Source of the DNA: Combretum micranthum
Lineage: Eukaryota > Streptophyta > Magnoliopsida > Myrtales > Combretaceae
Direction of reading: 5' to 3'
NCBI GenBank assembly: GCA_024138025.1
Contig: JAMXBD010001094.1
Coordinates: forward strand, 124,001 to 188,000
DNA length: 64,000 nucleotides
Part shown: positions 35,368 to 47,735 of the stretch, piece after piece
Layout: every line of letters begins with the position of its first letter
Position numbering within the stretch: position 1 is the stretch's first letter
The notes under the pieces: generated by a model
What the model was told of the DNA's origin: nothing
What the model saw: the letters and a program-made list of their open reading frames with translations, nothing else
Databases searched by the model: none
Translations under genes and position numbers: made by a program

Positions 35368-36884
35368 ACTAAAGGATTTTTGAATGAAGTTGAGTTAGAA
35401 AATGGTTTTGTAAAAATCTAGAAATATTCGTTTTAAATCTGTACCAAATGTTTTCGGAACCCAAATGACCTTATATGATAAAGATAACCTTAGAAATGGA
35501 TAGATCTTTTCGAATGGGTAGAAAACGGTATATTATATGCGAAATTCTGACTTAAAATGAGCAAGTTATGACCATTTTGAATTGGAATTTCATTCTATAC
35601 GAATTTGACGAACATAGTGAAATAGAATTAGAAAGTTTAAGTAGAATTTCTGTGAAATAATCATCCCGGGTATTTCTTTTATCTAGGTGATGAAGGATAC
35701 AGAATACCCTACCCAAAGATTACTATGACTAAGAAGATCACGAAATGGACGAGTGAGTTATTTCTCTTAATTTCGTTACCTTGCTTGTGCTTGTAAAGTA
35801 GTAGCACTAGTATACTAAAAAAAGATAAAAATGGATATATATTTGGGGAAATCGGGGTTATGTATATATATGTGATTCTATGTTTATGCGTGAAATGAAA
35901 ATTAAGAATATCGCAACTTCAAACTGCCTATTTTAAGTTTTTTTTTTTACCTACTTGTATGACTGCTTATTATTTGCTAAATTGATTAATCGTCCCTTAA
36001 TAAACCTTAATAAAGTTTGGCTTAAGAAAAATAAAATGCTCACGCATAGTATCTATCGAGTCACGTTTCTTTCGGAAAGCTACTACTCCTACGCGTGGAG
36101 TTGGATTGGCTGTTATTGTGCTGTGACATGGGCCATGTTCCTTCCTAGAGAATCCAAATCGCTCGGAGAATGCGACTCTAGGTTCGGAGCCGAACCAATC
36201 GAACACTTTGGGTGGGGACCTAGGGACTAGCAGTAGAAGATCAAGGATCTTCATCACCAATTCCCTAACCTTTGATACGGAGGGATAAATCCATTCTATA
36301 TATGATTTCCGATAATTATATATATTTGCGTAATCACGTGATTGTTGCATTGTACGCATAGCATATGTGTGAAAATTTAAATGAACTTGTTTGAAACGTG
36401 GTGCGAATGAAAAGGAATATCTCACTAAGCTAGTTGCAGCTTATACCCCTATAGGTTTTGTTGAAACAGGTATACTCTTGGCTTAAATTGAGGATCATGA
36501 CATTAAGGAAGTCATGGAAGGATGTTAAGCTTCTATGAAGGAAATGGAAACATAAGATGAAGTAATTTTATAAAGTTCTTTATATGTAATGAATTCTATG
36601 TTAGTATTTAGAGATTCTAAGATGTATATTTATTTGAAGACAAAAGAGAAACATGCCCCTAAGAATTGTAATTTAATATGTTTATGTTTTATGATAAGTA
36701 TTCTTTTTGTCTTGTTACTTATTTATTATCAATATAAATTACGTTACTCCGATGGGTTCCCTTGATTGTAATGTACGCCTTGTATATGATATGGAAGCCT
36801 TTGCGTGATTGAGGTAGTCATTCCTAGGCTTTAATATTGTTTACGGCGAACTGCCACGTTCAGGGTACCTTTCAGGGTGTAACA
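35295..36884 (+). mobile_element. L9: 5'-truncated large LTR, plus orientation
   Basis: Homology to L4 starts abruptly at AGTGAGCTTATCTATATACTC and runs through the conserved block (35498), the acceptor-like TTTATCTAG (about 35687), the exon-like segment, ATGGACGA/GTGAGT (35747), ACGGAGGGATAAATCC, GTTGAAACAG (about 36470) and the terminus GGGTGTAACA. The exon-like frame has a one-base deletion. Promoter and 5' part are absent. Confidence 0.85.
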
Positions 36885-37029
36885 ATCATATTACTTACAA
36901 CTTTTTTATTTTCAAAAACCTAGAATGGGTACTTGTTTTGGTCAAAATTTATGTTTCAGGTCTAATTTAGATAAAGGAGCCAAAACAAGAAACTTTGGAA
37001 TGAAAATAGGAAAAACTCAGGGGGTATGA

Positions 37030-37755
37030 CAGCTTTTCTGAAGCCAAAGCCACCAGCGTACGACCAGCCTTTATCACCAATAGAATGAAAATCCTTAAGG
37101 TTGGTGTAGACTGAGAGAAGATAAACAAACTGGCTCAACACTGCCAGTGTAGAAGAAGAAGAAGCCAGCTTCTGTAGATTTCATTCAACGCCGGCTTTGT
37201 GGGAATCAAAGCCGCCGGCGTTGAGACGGCTTACAAGATCAAAATGTTTGCACTACTAAAAGCCGTGGCATACACTATCGGACTTACAAGCCTTGATTCA
37301 ATTGAACATATGCCGCCTAAAAGCTGCCGACATAGATGGTAAACAGATCAGTGTAGATTGAAGGCTGGCAGCTCAGAGCTCAAGGGTTGCTAGTGCAGAA
37401 GGAGTTACAACGTACGCCGGAATCTAAGCTACCGGCGTTGAGGTAGTATAGAGCGAAGATCAGGAGGTACAAGTAGATATCACATGCTCGGTGACAAATG
37501 AAAAGACAAAGTTTGATGGATTGTCTAAGCTGGCATCAAAGTTGCCGGCTTTAGGATGGCTTTCCATATAGAATGGCCAACCTTTCGTATTTTGATTATG
37601 TACGCCGGCTAGATCCATATCTAAGCCATCGACGTAGAAGCGGCCTACACTTGTAACCAAAGATGAAAGCTACCAGTGCACTACTTGTGCAATGAAGAGA
37701 AAGACGTTATGCCGCCTTTAAGTCGTCGACACAGGAATTGTAACTGCCGGCATAC
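37030..37755 (+). repeat. GC-rich imperfect hairpin array
   Basis: About ten GC-rich islands such as AACGCCGGCTTTG, CAAAGCCGCCGGCGTT, ACGCCGGAATC, GCTACCGGCGT, GTTGCCGGCTTT and ACGCCGGCTAG are spaced some 40-90 bases apart. Neighbouring islands are often mutually complementary (the pair at about 37190-37224, and 37413-37440), so each repeat could form a stem-loop. It lies directly upstream of a TATA box. Confidence 0.65.
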
Positions 37756-37800
37756 AAGTCGAAACTGAAATTTTTTATTAATGCTTCTCACAAAATTTTT

Positions 37801-37808
37801 CCTATATA
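37801..37808 (+). promoter_or_regulatory. Probable TATA box downstream of the GC-rich array
   Basis: CTATATAAAGGGG, a strong TATA match, with pyrimidine-rich CCTCCTCTAGTTCC about 25 bases on as a plausible transcription start region. Confidence 0.6.
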
Positions 37809-39287
37809 AAGGGGATTTTCCCTCCTCTAGTTCCATAAGCGGGAAAAAAAAAACAGAAAAACACTTTAGTATACAGATAGCTTTAGCATTTCATAGAGAT
37901 TTGTGAGAGATTTGAGCTTTCAAGAAGTTGTAATTGAAGATTATGATATTTGAATTAGTGATATCTGATCTCTTTTCTTATGCAATTCATTTATCTAATT
38001 TCTTTGTTCATAATGATATCAATTGCATATTCTTATTTGATTATTGAATCATCATTCATGAGTAGCTAAACTTTTCCTTGTAGGAAGTGATGAAATCCTA
38101 ATCTTGCTAAAATGATTTTTGAATTTATATTATAGGATTGTTAGAATTATGGAATATTTGTATTGAATCCTAATTATCTATTTTATTTCTGTTTGAAATT
38201 GAATTGATAAGAATTCTGATAATTGGAAAAAGAATTAGGGTTCATAGGAATTCATGAATTAAGATTAAACGACAATTGCGGAAGCGGCGGAGTTTAATCT
38301 AATTTAGAAATTGTTCCATGTAATTCATGCAATATTTTATTTTAATTTCTCACTAAGGAATTAGGAGAAGTTAATTTAGGATATTAGACAATTATAGAAT
38401 CGAGAGGTTTATAATTGTAAATTAGATTCCATTGATCATTTATATAGCGGAAGCTAATAAATTATTCTGTGGTTTACTAAAACTTGATAGTTTTAGGTCT
38501 TGAAAATTTCTTATAAATATCCATAATTCTAATTATTTATATAATATAACTTCAGTATGATTAGCAAAAATTAGGGTAGATTATGCTCCTTTCCACATTT
38601 ATCTTATATAACTTTCTCACAATCTCATTGCATTCATTATTAGATATTAGATAGAGTTAGTTAATTAGTTTAAATTGATACATTTTGATTGCCTAAATAT
38701 TAGTAAAAGCTAATATCGATCTAGTAATTAAATTGGTGCTCGTGGTGTCACACCCCGAAGGGTACCCTAAATATAGCAGTCTGCCGTACACAATATTAAA
38801 ACCTAGGAATGACCGCTTCAGTCACGCGAAGGCTTCCATACTATGCACAAGGCGTCTAACACATGGAGGAGACACATCAGAGTGATACATTTTATATTGA
38901 TACAACTTGAGTAACACTATAAAGAAAATACACTTCACTATACTTCAATTACAATTTATCCACAATTTCACTACACAAACTATTACAAAACAATTCACAA
39001 AACCCAGCTAATATCTTTAAGCATTCTTACTTCTTGTCGAAATCCCGAAGTTATATTCGACTCCAACCATGTCGGTCCCCAAGTAGCATTCTCCCTTCAA
39101 CCTGTTTATTTAAACATTTATTGGGGCATAAGATATACTAGCTTAGTGAGAGTTCCCTTAATTTCGTACCATAACAAGTAAGTTATAATTCATCCATATG
39201 CTATGCATGAACAAACACATGAGCAGACAAGCATATGACTTTCCGGTAGCCATATGTGAATGGATTTACGCCCTCCATTCTGCGTTA

Positions 39288-39360
39288 GGATGGTCCATAA
39301 GACATGCAACCATAAATTCCAATCTTGAGTGGGATGGTCCATAAGTCATGCAACCATAAT
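39288..39360 (-). repeat. Short tandem duplication inside L10
   Basis: Two units of GGATGGTCCATAAGACATGC / GGATGGTCCATAAGTCATGC with CAACCATAA, about 46 bp apart, at the position used by other minisatellites in this LTR family. Confidence 0.7.
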
Positions 39361-40369
39361 CCCAATCTCTTTCTCTTAGTTATACAACCTCTATTGTTTT
39401 ATTGTAGTAGTTTTATGTGCCTATCCCACATCCGTTAACTTAAGCGATCTCGCATCCTTAATGTTAACAAGACCCCCTTGCCTTCCGCTAATATACTTGT
39501 GTCCCACCAAAGGTATATTAGCTAATGCAATGTGACTCAGTACGTGATATGCATGTACAGTTTATTCATATAATCGTGGCATGTTAATTATGTAGCTTAA
39601 AAGCGATCATAGAGAATTTCAAACAATTCAAATCTATGCTAACTCATACAATGATTTTACAACAAGTCTTGCATCGATATACTTATTATTCATTCAACCA
39701 AGATTATATCACAACTCATTACAATTTTATCTTTCCTAATTCTAATGCAACTAGCTACAAGCACAATCAAGGTAACAAAATAAGACGAAAACTCACTAGG
39801 CCATTGGATCACTGGTCTCTTAGTAAAAGTAACCCAGTGGTAGGAATCTTCGATTTCGGGGTCACCTAAAAAGGAAGAAATATCATAATAAGTATTTCAT
39901 CACTTAACTAATCCAAACTATCGTATACAAACTATCAAATTCGTAATTCTGGTCTTAAGCGGAAATGCCAACTTAAAACGGCCATAACTTGGTCGTTTTA
40001 TCACGGAATTTAGTAAATTATATATCGATTTCTATCTACTTCGAAAGATATATCTAATTCTAATATCATATTTAAGTTTTGAAAAGTTTGAAGTTTTGAA
40101 AAGGTCTGATCAGTTCTGATCGGTAGCAAAATTCAATTCCGAAAAGGTAGTTTTGTGAATGTTTGTAAGGTTTTTACTATCCAAAGCAAGTATACATGCA
40201 ATATGAAAAGTTACTAACATAAATGATATGTCATGAGATATATATATATATATATATACATATTCTTGATGATATTGAATAAAAGAAATTTTTAGAAACT
40301 TTTTCTTTGTAAGACTTTATGACAAATTAACTTAGAAAGGCTAATCTTGTATTCTGACAATCCCTACTT

Positions 40370-41650
40370 GTTTTTAGAAAAATTCCTTGATAAAATCTAT
40401 TTATTCTTATTAAAATTAAGCCTTCATTATGTATATTCCCTAAGTCTTTTGTTTTTCAATAAAAACTCTCATTTTGCACTTTGTACACATGTTTTTAAAA
40501 TTGTTCAATCCGAATTTTGTATAAATTGTTTTTATGGTGATTCCTTTAAGTAAAAATTATTTGATACTTAGAAAATCAAGGCTCAACCATACATAGCCAC
40601 TAAAGACTTCATTTCTCTAATAAAACTTCTATTTTGTGTTTGAAAATTAGGAGTTTTCATACCATTACTCCATTATTACGAATTTCTTAAAATGACAAAC
40701 ACTCAAATTTTCCTACTTTATTTCTACTCCTTGTTTTACATATTTTTCTTAGCAAATCCCTTCTTAATTTATAAAAATCATTACTTGATGATACCTATGA
40801 CCTAAACTCTTCATTTTTTATATAAAACACAAGTTTTTGAGTTAATAATTGGGTTTTTAAGGCATGGTTTTGAAACCATCCGAATTTACAAAATTTGGAT
40901 AAAACTCAAATTTCATATTTTGTAATCTCTTCCTATTTTTTAGAATCTCTACTAGTAGATCTTCCTTTTACTTATAAAAAATCTCCTATGATGCCTATTC
41001 CATAAGTCTTCCATTTCTAAACAAATCTTTCATTTTGGTGTTAAAAAATAGGTTTTCAAAATTGGTCTTGGCTGAGATCCGAATTTACCAAATTTATTTT
41101 TTGACATATCTTTTGATAAAATTCATCTAAGCTTAGGAAAAATCATCCTTTACTTGTCCTATCTTAAGAGCCTTCCATTTCTTAAATAAAAACTTTATTT
41201 TTGAGTTGGAAAACATGTTTTTAAACTATGCCTTGGCCTAAATCTGAAAATGAGATTTTTATTTTGAAAATCACCTTTGATTCTTGTAAAAAGAAGTCTT
41301 GATGATATACATCCACTAAACCTTCATTTTCTCAACTAAAACTTCCATTTTAAGACTTGGAAAGTGGTTTTTAAATATAGGTTTTGCCAAGATACCAATT
41401 TCATTATTTTTATTCAAGTGCAAGACCAAGATCTACACATAATATGAATATAAATATAAAAGAAATCCATGGTAGTAAACTGTAAACTCATAGATCTAAA
41501 CTTTACTCATCAAGATCATTCATTTATGATATCTATTCCCTAAGCCCTTCATTTAAATGAAAAATACACATTTTGAAGTTGAAAAATAGCTTTTCTAAAT
41601 ATGTCCCTTTTTATCTGAATTTCAAAAATGATTTTTGTTGAAACTAAAAT
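40370..41650 (-). repeat. Degenerate tandem repeat in L10
   Basis: Five or more loosely similar units of about 150-250 bp. Each reads CTAAGYCTTYCATTT..., a run of AAAAC, ...CATTTTG..GTTGGAAA.., TTTTTAAA, ...CCGAATTT. The same kind of repeat, in opposite orientation, occurs in L12 (45930-46700), so L10 and L12 form a longer subfamily. Confidence 0.65.
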
Positions 41651-43814
41651 AGATCTTGAGCTTTCTAATACTTTCCTACTACCATCAAGCTATTACAAGT
41701 TATTTAAGAACATAAAACAAAAGTCTAATGCATGTATGAACTTAAAACAACTAGATCTAGTTTATTATGCTAGTTATAAATGCATGAACACTATGATGGT
41801 TATGTGAATGATGAATATATGCATAAATCATAAGCAATAACCACATAACTTGAAAATAAAACAAAATAATAGTAAAAATAACTCAAATAACAAGATCTAA
41901 AACATAAACAAAATCAAAGCTATAAAAAAAAGTTAGATCTATAAAATATAATTACTTTTAGCAAGAAAATAATATAATAGAAGAGAATAATCATGGAGAA
42001 AATGAGTGTTCATTTTGGCATCATCATCCTTAGCTTTTAAGCTTATGGAAGGTCATTTGATGCATGAAACTCTCACTATACTTTACCTATATCATCTATA
42101 GAAGCTTTGGACAAGAGTTTTATCCAAGGATCTTGAAAAAATATGTGTGGGAGCTCAAAGAAGGAATAGGGCAGCAAGGCTTTCTTGTAAGAACAAAAGA
42201 AAATGAAGAAAGAAAGAGAGGAAAATAGAGAGGAAAGTGTAAAGAATGGTTAAGGTTTGAATGTGTAAATGAGAGAGAGAAATAGAATGAGTTAGAGACA
42301 TATTAAATGAGATAAAAATAAATAAATAGGCAGCAATATGAGTCCCAAAACTGGCGTGAATGTTGAGAAGAGAGAGAGATGAAATTTGGTTAGCTTTTGA
42401 CTTGAAAATATAATGTGTAGTTAATGTGTAAGTGTAGCTTCTTAAAGAAGGGTTGAATTAACTTTACTTTAATAAATTTTGGTGTATTTCAAGGACAAGG
42501 CATCCAAAAAGGAGTCAAAAAATATGCGAAGAAGTGATAATGAAGTGTAGAAAAATTGAAGTGAAAAAGAAGTGATGTATGAAAGGTGTACTTAAAGGTA
42601 TGGGTTGTAAAAGTACTTTTTTAATAAAATAAAATAAAAATAAAAAAAATATAGAAAATTTATTACAAATATTTGTAGCAAATTTTTCATAATTAAAGTA
42701 AGATATTTAATTTATTTATTTTAGTGAATTATCAAATAAGTTATCGGTATGATCAAAATACGCGAATATGAGCTATAATTGATATTTTTATAACCAGAAA
42801 AATTCTAAAAAATTATTTTATGAAAATAAAAATATTTTTCAAATATTTTCCAATTATAAAATTAATTTATTTTATTTTTAGTATTGGATCTTAAATAGAA
42901 TCTGATCCCGTATAAACCCAAAACGAACCAAATTTTGGAAAAACAAAATTTTCTAGGATATATAAAATATTTATCTAAAAATATAAGGGTTTATAAGAAT
43001 AATAAAATCGTGTAATGAATAGTATAAAAGACTAGTTAATTAACGGTAGTAATGAAATACAAATATAATCTTAAAATTAGATAATTCTAGTTATTGAAAA
43101 ATTATGAAACTGATATTTTATAAATCTTATGAAAATATGAGTCTAATAGTATTAATGGTATATTTTATATATCTCAAGCCCCGAGACACGCTTTTCAAAA
43201 TCTGTATCCGAACGGGTTCGAAATAGATCAAAAATTTACCAATTTAATATTTTTTAACGACCGTATATTACTACGAGCTATTCTACGTACTTAAACTACA
43301 CCTCGGCCCCTAGGGTTAAGGGCACGAGATTGCCGGACTTAAACTACTGTATTCCACCTAGGGTTCCCAAGTGATTTTTCGGTTTAGATATTTGCCAATT
43401 TGGAAACTGACGTTTTATGTTTATACAACATATTTAGTTTGAGAAATTTATTTTAAATTTTATTTTTATAAGTATTTAATATCTCTAATATTTTCGGAAT
43501 TCTTGAATTGAGTTTTATTTCCGAAAGTTTATCGTTATTTACTTTTTAATAATTTGTTTTTGGGTTCTATATTACCCGATTTTATAAGTTAGAGTTAAGT
43601 ATGAAATTTGTCATACGTAGTGGTTTTAGATTTGAAGTATGTTGAGTTCTTATTTTATTTTTAAGGATTCTTATTTTTCTCAAGATTAAGAAATTTATAG
43701 GTTCGTTCGTGATTTAAGGCTAGTCGAAGTTTGGTTTTAATTTGGAGTGATTTTTTAGGGTTTATTTTTTAAGTTCATTTAGGAATTATTTACTAAAATT
43801 TTCCAGGGCTTACA

Positions 43815-44169
43815 CGTGGGAACGATACTCGACTCACTTTTATATATTACTTGATCTAGTATACTTGCTGGTAGTATTCGAACTTACATTTTTATATACA
43901 CATTTTACTCGGATCACTAGTCTTAAATCATTATTATTCCATATAATGAACGACTAGATAAAATTCAGAATAAAATTATTTCTCACCTTATGGTTTTACT
44001 ATTAAAGTCACATACTTTAATGACATAAGGAATAACTAATTTATTCAAGGAATAATACTTTATCAAAGCAAAAAGGTCAATAAAAACTTTGATAAAGAAA
44101 ATGACTTATATTATAAAGATAATAAACATTGAAATGGCATAGAATACATATGGCCTAAAGCACATCACT
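43815..44169. other. Right part of the L10 host element and unassigned DNA
   Basis: 43820-43870 continues the leader interrupted by L10 (GAACGATACTCGACTCAC...). From about 43870 no motif is recognised. Somewhere before 44170 lies a breakpoint to the minus-strand gypsy reverse transcriptase. Confidence 0.4.
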
Positions 44170-44572
44170 AGCATCACCTATAAAAAGAAACAAGCCCATG
44201 AAAGCTACGGACCTCAAACATGTTAGTAGGAATAGGCCACTCAGGGATAGCCTTAACCTTCTCATCATCAACACGAAGGCCCTCTCTAGATACAAAATAT
44301 CCTAAAAATATAACCTTATGTTGACAAAAAGTACATTTCTTCAAATTCACATATAACTTGTCTTTCCTCAACACCATAAAAATCAATATCAAGTGCATAA
44401 CATAACTCTCCAAATCGAGGTTATATCATCAAAATGTACAATAATGAATTTTCTTAAGAACTCTCTCAACACATAGTTCATCAATCTCATAAAAGTACAA
44501 GGAGCATTGGACAAGCCAAAAGGCATCAATGTCCACTTATATAACTCATGCTTGGTTTTGAAAGTTATTTTC
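44170..44572 (-). pseudogene. Ty3/gypsy reverse transcriptase fragment
   Basis: On the minus strand: [20 protein letters not shown], then [25 protein letters not shown] (the catalytic box, family consensus YFDD), then after a frame shift KDKLYVNLKKCTFCQHKVIF, LGYFVSREGLRVDDEKVKAI, PEWPIPTNMFEVRSFHGLVS and FYR. This is the palm-to-thumb part of a plant gypsy reverse transcriptase. The upstream half is removed by insertion of L11 at 44573 (its target copy TTTTC lies within the coding sequence); downstream it ends at 44170 with no RNase H. Confidence 0.92.
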
Positions 44573-45929
44573 TATCACGCCCCAAAGGGTACCTATAAGC
44601 TCTTAATTTTTAAGGTAATATCAAGTTCAAACCTTAAACTACAAAGTCAACCAGAAACCCTAAGTCAATAAATCCCTAGGAAACCCTAGTAGTTTAGATC
44701 CGGCAATCCTGTGTTCTTAAACTAAGAAGTTGAAATGCGAGTGAAGATTGTATTTTGGTTCATAATAATATTAGCATGCTTAAAAAGATAAGATTAGCGA
44801 ATTTTCAATCTATTTCGAACCTGATCGGATACAGGCTTTGAAAAGCATGTCACGAGGCTCGAGATATTAAATATATGATATTAATACCGTTAGACTCATA
44901 ATTCATAACATTTCCAAATATATTAGTTACATAATTTTTCGGTTATAAAAGTTACAGTTATAACCTTTTATCGTATTTTCATTACTGCCGGTACTTTAAA
45001 TGTCTAATCTACTTTTTGATTTCTTTCACACTATTCACAAGTACAACTACTTATAACCTATTTTTTACATCCTTACATCCTATTCTTACAATTTCATCAT
45101 TTTCCTTATAATTTACTTTTCCAATATAACTTTTACTACTTAAATTACTTAATTAATTTTGAATCTTACGCAACACAACACAAACAACTCCCCCTCTCTC
45201 TTTTCTTTTTGAGTCGGCGCCCCTTTCCCTCTTTCCTCTCTCAATTTGTTTCATTTCTTTTCTTTTATTACATAAACCCTAAATCATTTGTCTATATATA
45301 TCCCTTTAACCAACTTCATCTCACTTTTTCACTTTTCACTAAACCAAACTCTTGCAAAAAAATTTTCTTTCTCTCTTCCTCTCCTCTAGCAAAACCATAA
45401 ATCACATACACACACACACACATATTTTTTTCTTCAAGATTCTTGTTCCAAACATCTAATAGATAATAGATCTATACTTTATTACCGTAAAAACATGTAA
45501 TTGCAAGATTATTCATGTATGATTTCACTCAAAAATCCCCATGAGCTTCAAGCTAGTGATGTGGAAACACTTGAACATGAGATCCTTGCCATCACAATGT
45601 TATAGATCTTGTTATTTGAGTTATTTTGCTATTATCTTGTTTTATTATCAAGTTATGTTGTTATTATTAACATTTTATGCATGTATTCATCATCTAGCCA
45701 CATCCACATAATAGTCATAGTGGTCGTGCATTTATAACTAGTATAATAAACTAGATCTAGTTGTTTTGAGCTCATAAATGCATTAGACTTTTGTTTTATG
45801 TACATAAATAACTTGTAATAGCTTGATGATAGTAGGAAAATATTAGAAAGCTCAAGATCTACTTTAGTTTCAACAAAAATGATTTTTTTTAATTCGGATA
45901 AAAAAGGAACCATATTTAGAAAAACTATT

Positions 45930-46700
45930 TTTCAACTTCAAATTGTGTATTTTACATTGAAAATGAAGGGCTTAGGGAATAGATGTTATAAATGAATGAT
46001 TTTGATGAGTAAAACTTAGATCTACTAAGGAATATTTTCAAAATAAGGAAACGTTTACAAAAGTTATATATTTCAATCCCCATAACAAGTTTTAAATTCG
46101 TAATAAAGGAAGCTTGAAGTCTAAACACCATTTTTCAACTCTAATACAAGATTTTTACCAAAGAAATGGAAGCCTTAAGGAGTAGGTTTGATTAGGAAAT
46201 GGTTTTTGAAAGACTACATGAGTTACATAAAGAAAACAACCTCAAATGAAACATTCAAAATTCAAATTTGAAAATGGCTATTGTTTAAACACCTATTTCC
46301 AAATGCCAAAATGATGATTTTTATGGAAAAATGGAAGTCTTAGGGGATACATGTAATAAAGACCAAATTTTGACAAGGATAAAAGAGGTTTATCAAAGTA
46401 TAATCCTAGAATAAGGAATAGTTTCCAAGAATAGACTAAACAATATTTTCATTCTCTAAAATTTTGTAAAAATTCATAATTAGGTAAATCACCTATTAAA
46501 ACATCTATTTTCTAACCCTAAAATGAAGGTTTTTATTGAAATAGAGAAGGTGATGGCTAGGTAGGTCATCAAGGTTGAGTTTGGATAAAAGCAAATATGA
46601 TTTTACAAAAAAAAAAACCTATTTTCTTAAGTCTAGTAAATTTCAAAAGTTTTGGAAAGCAAAAGTTTTTCAAAAAGAATTCTTGGTGCTATATCATTAA
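45930..46700 (+). repeat. Degenerate tandem repeat in L12
   Basis: About four units share TTTCAACTYYAA...AAAATGAAGG.., GAARYCTTAGGGRATA.ATG and GATTTTGANNAGG. This is the inverse-orientation counterpart of 40370-41650 in L10. Confidence 0.6.
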
Positions 46701-47251
46701 GAATATACATATAGATAGTTCATCTCATAACCTTCATGACAATATTTTGTAGGTGTTGCACATATACATGATGCATTAGGTATGAACAAAGTCATGGAAA
46801 TAATGTCCTATACATCCTATTTGACATTATCTAAGTACATGAGGAATTAGAATCACCCACACTCATGAATCATGCATGATATTGAGTTATTTATGTATAT
46901 AATAGAGTCTTACAAGATATAATGATAGCTAAGTATCTATCAAAGTTATAGTATGATGCTTGGTTTTAGGAGTTGAATTGTGGAATGGGAAATTTGTATA
47001 GTATTTTGTACCCTACTGTTCATGGACCAACCAACCTTGTTTGTTGGAAATAACTCTAGAAATAGATAGCTCTCATCGAAAAGGTAGAAATCAATATATA
47101 ATATGCGAAATTCTGAGTTAAAATGACCAAGTTATGGCCATTTAATTTGAAATTTCCTCTTAGACGAATTTTGACGAACTTGATAGAATAGAATTTATAA
47201 GTTTATTCAAACTTCATAAAAATACTCATCAGAGTTATTTCTTTTGATTAG

Positions 47252-47321
47252 GAGACTTGGGAGACGAACTAGACCTTCTCGAAGACTATTACGATTAAGT
47301 AGATTTTCGCGCCATGGCAAA
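47252..47321 (+). other. Conserved exon-2-like ORF of L12
   Basis: Reads GDLGDELDLLEDYYD then TAA (47296-47298), after TTTTGATTAG whose TGA closes the frame upstream. ATGGCAAA (47314) abuts GTGAGT. Conserved codons are GAA GAC TAT TAC GAT, a different synonymous set from L4. Confidence 0.45.
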
Positions 47322-47636
47322 GTGAGTTCACTATCTTTAAATTATGTGCTTGTGCTTGTGCTTGTAATGTTAGTGGCATTAAAATTAGGACAAGATAAAA
47401 TTGACTGTATGTTTATGATTTCTACATGGATGAATTGATTATAAGAATATCGAAATGAGCTTGTTGTAACTATTTATATGACCTAGTATAGAATTGATTT
47501 GTCTACAATATCTATGATCATCCATAAATTATCAAATTAATATGTCATGATCTTATAATCAAATTGACCATGCATACAATATGTGAGTTACATTGCATAG
47601 GTTATTATACCTTTGTGGAAAGAAGGCATAATAACT

Positions 47637-47735
47637 TGGCAATGAGGGCCTGTAAACTCGAATGTTGGCGTAATGGCCGGAAATTGAAATGTTAGTGTAA
47701 TGGTTGGAAATTGAAATGTTGGCATAAGGGCCATA
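47637..47735 (+). repeat. Minisatellite inside L12
   Basis: Three to four units of about 30 bp around GAAATGTTGGCGTAATGGCCGGAAATT. It sits upstream of the conserved CTGAATAAAGGGGATAAATCC element, at the same place as arrays of unrelated sequence in other copies. Confidence 0.7.

Larger units (their letters stand above)
36885..38745 (+). mobile_element. Left part of another LTR element (U3, promoter and leader), split by L10
   Basis: A GC-rich hairpin array (37030-37755) lies upstream of CCTATATAAAGGGGA (37801), followed by a transcribed-leader-like region with A-run and AT-rich stretches up to AATTGGTGCTCGTGG. After L10 the sequence resumes CGTGGGAACGATACTCGACTC (43815), continuous with it. 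Array, TATA and leader order argue for an LTR or 5' region in plus orientation. Neither terminus could be fixed, nor the family. Confidence 0.5.
38746..43814 (-). mobile_element. L10: complete solo LTR, minus orientation, target duplication CGTGG
   Basis: Starts TGTCACACCCCGAAGGG and ends CCAGGGCTTACA, with perfect CGTGG copies at 38741-38745 and 43815-43819. At 5069 bp it is the longest copy; the extra length comes partly from a degenerate tandem repeat at 40370-41650. The exon-like segment (about 39866-39800) starts GDPEIEDSY but has lost the standard ending, and its ATGGCCTAGTGAGT is altered. Confidence 0.95.

Noticed and set aside
35997..36425. 142-codon frame on the minus strand
   Set aside because: Antisense to L9; the same region in L4, L6 and L2 is not open, and no domain is recognisable.
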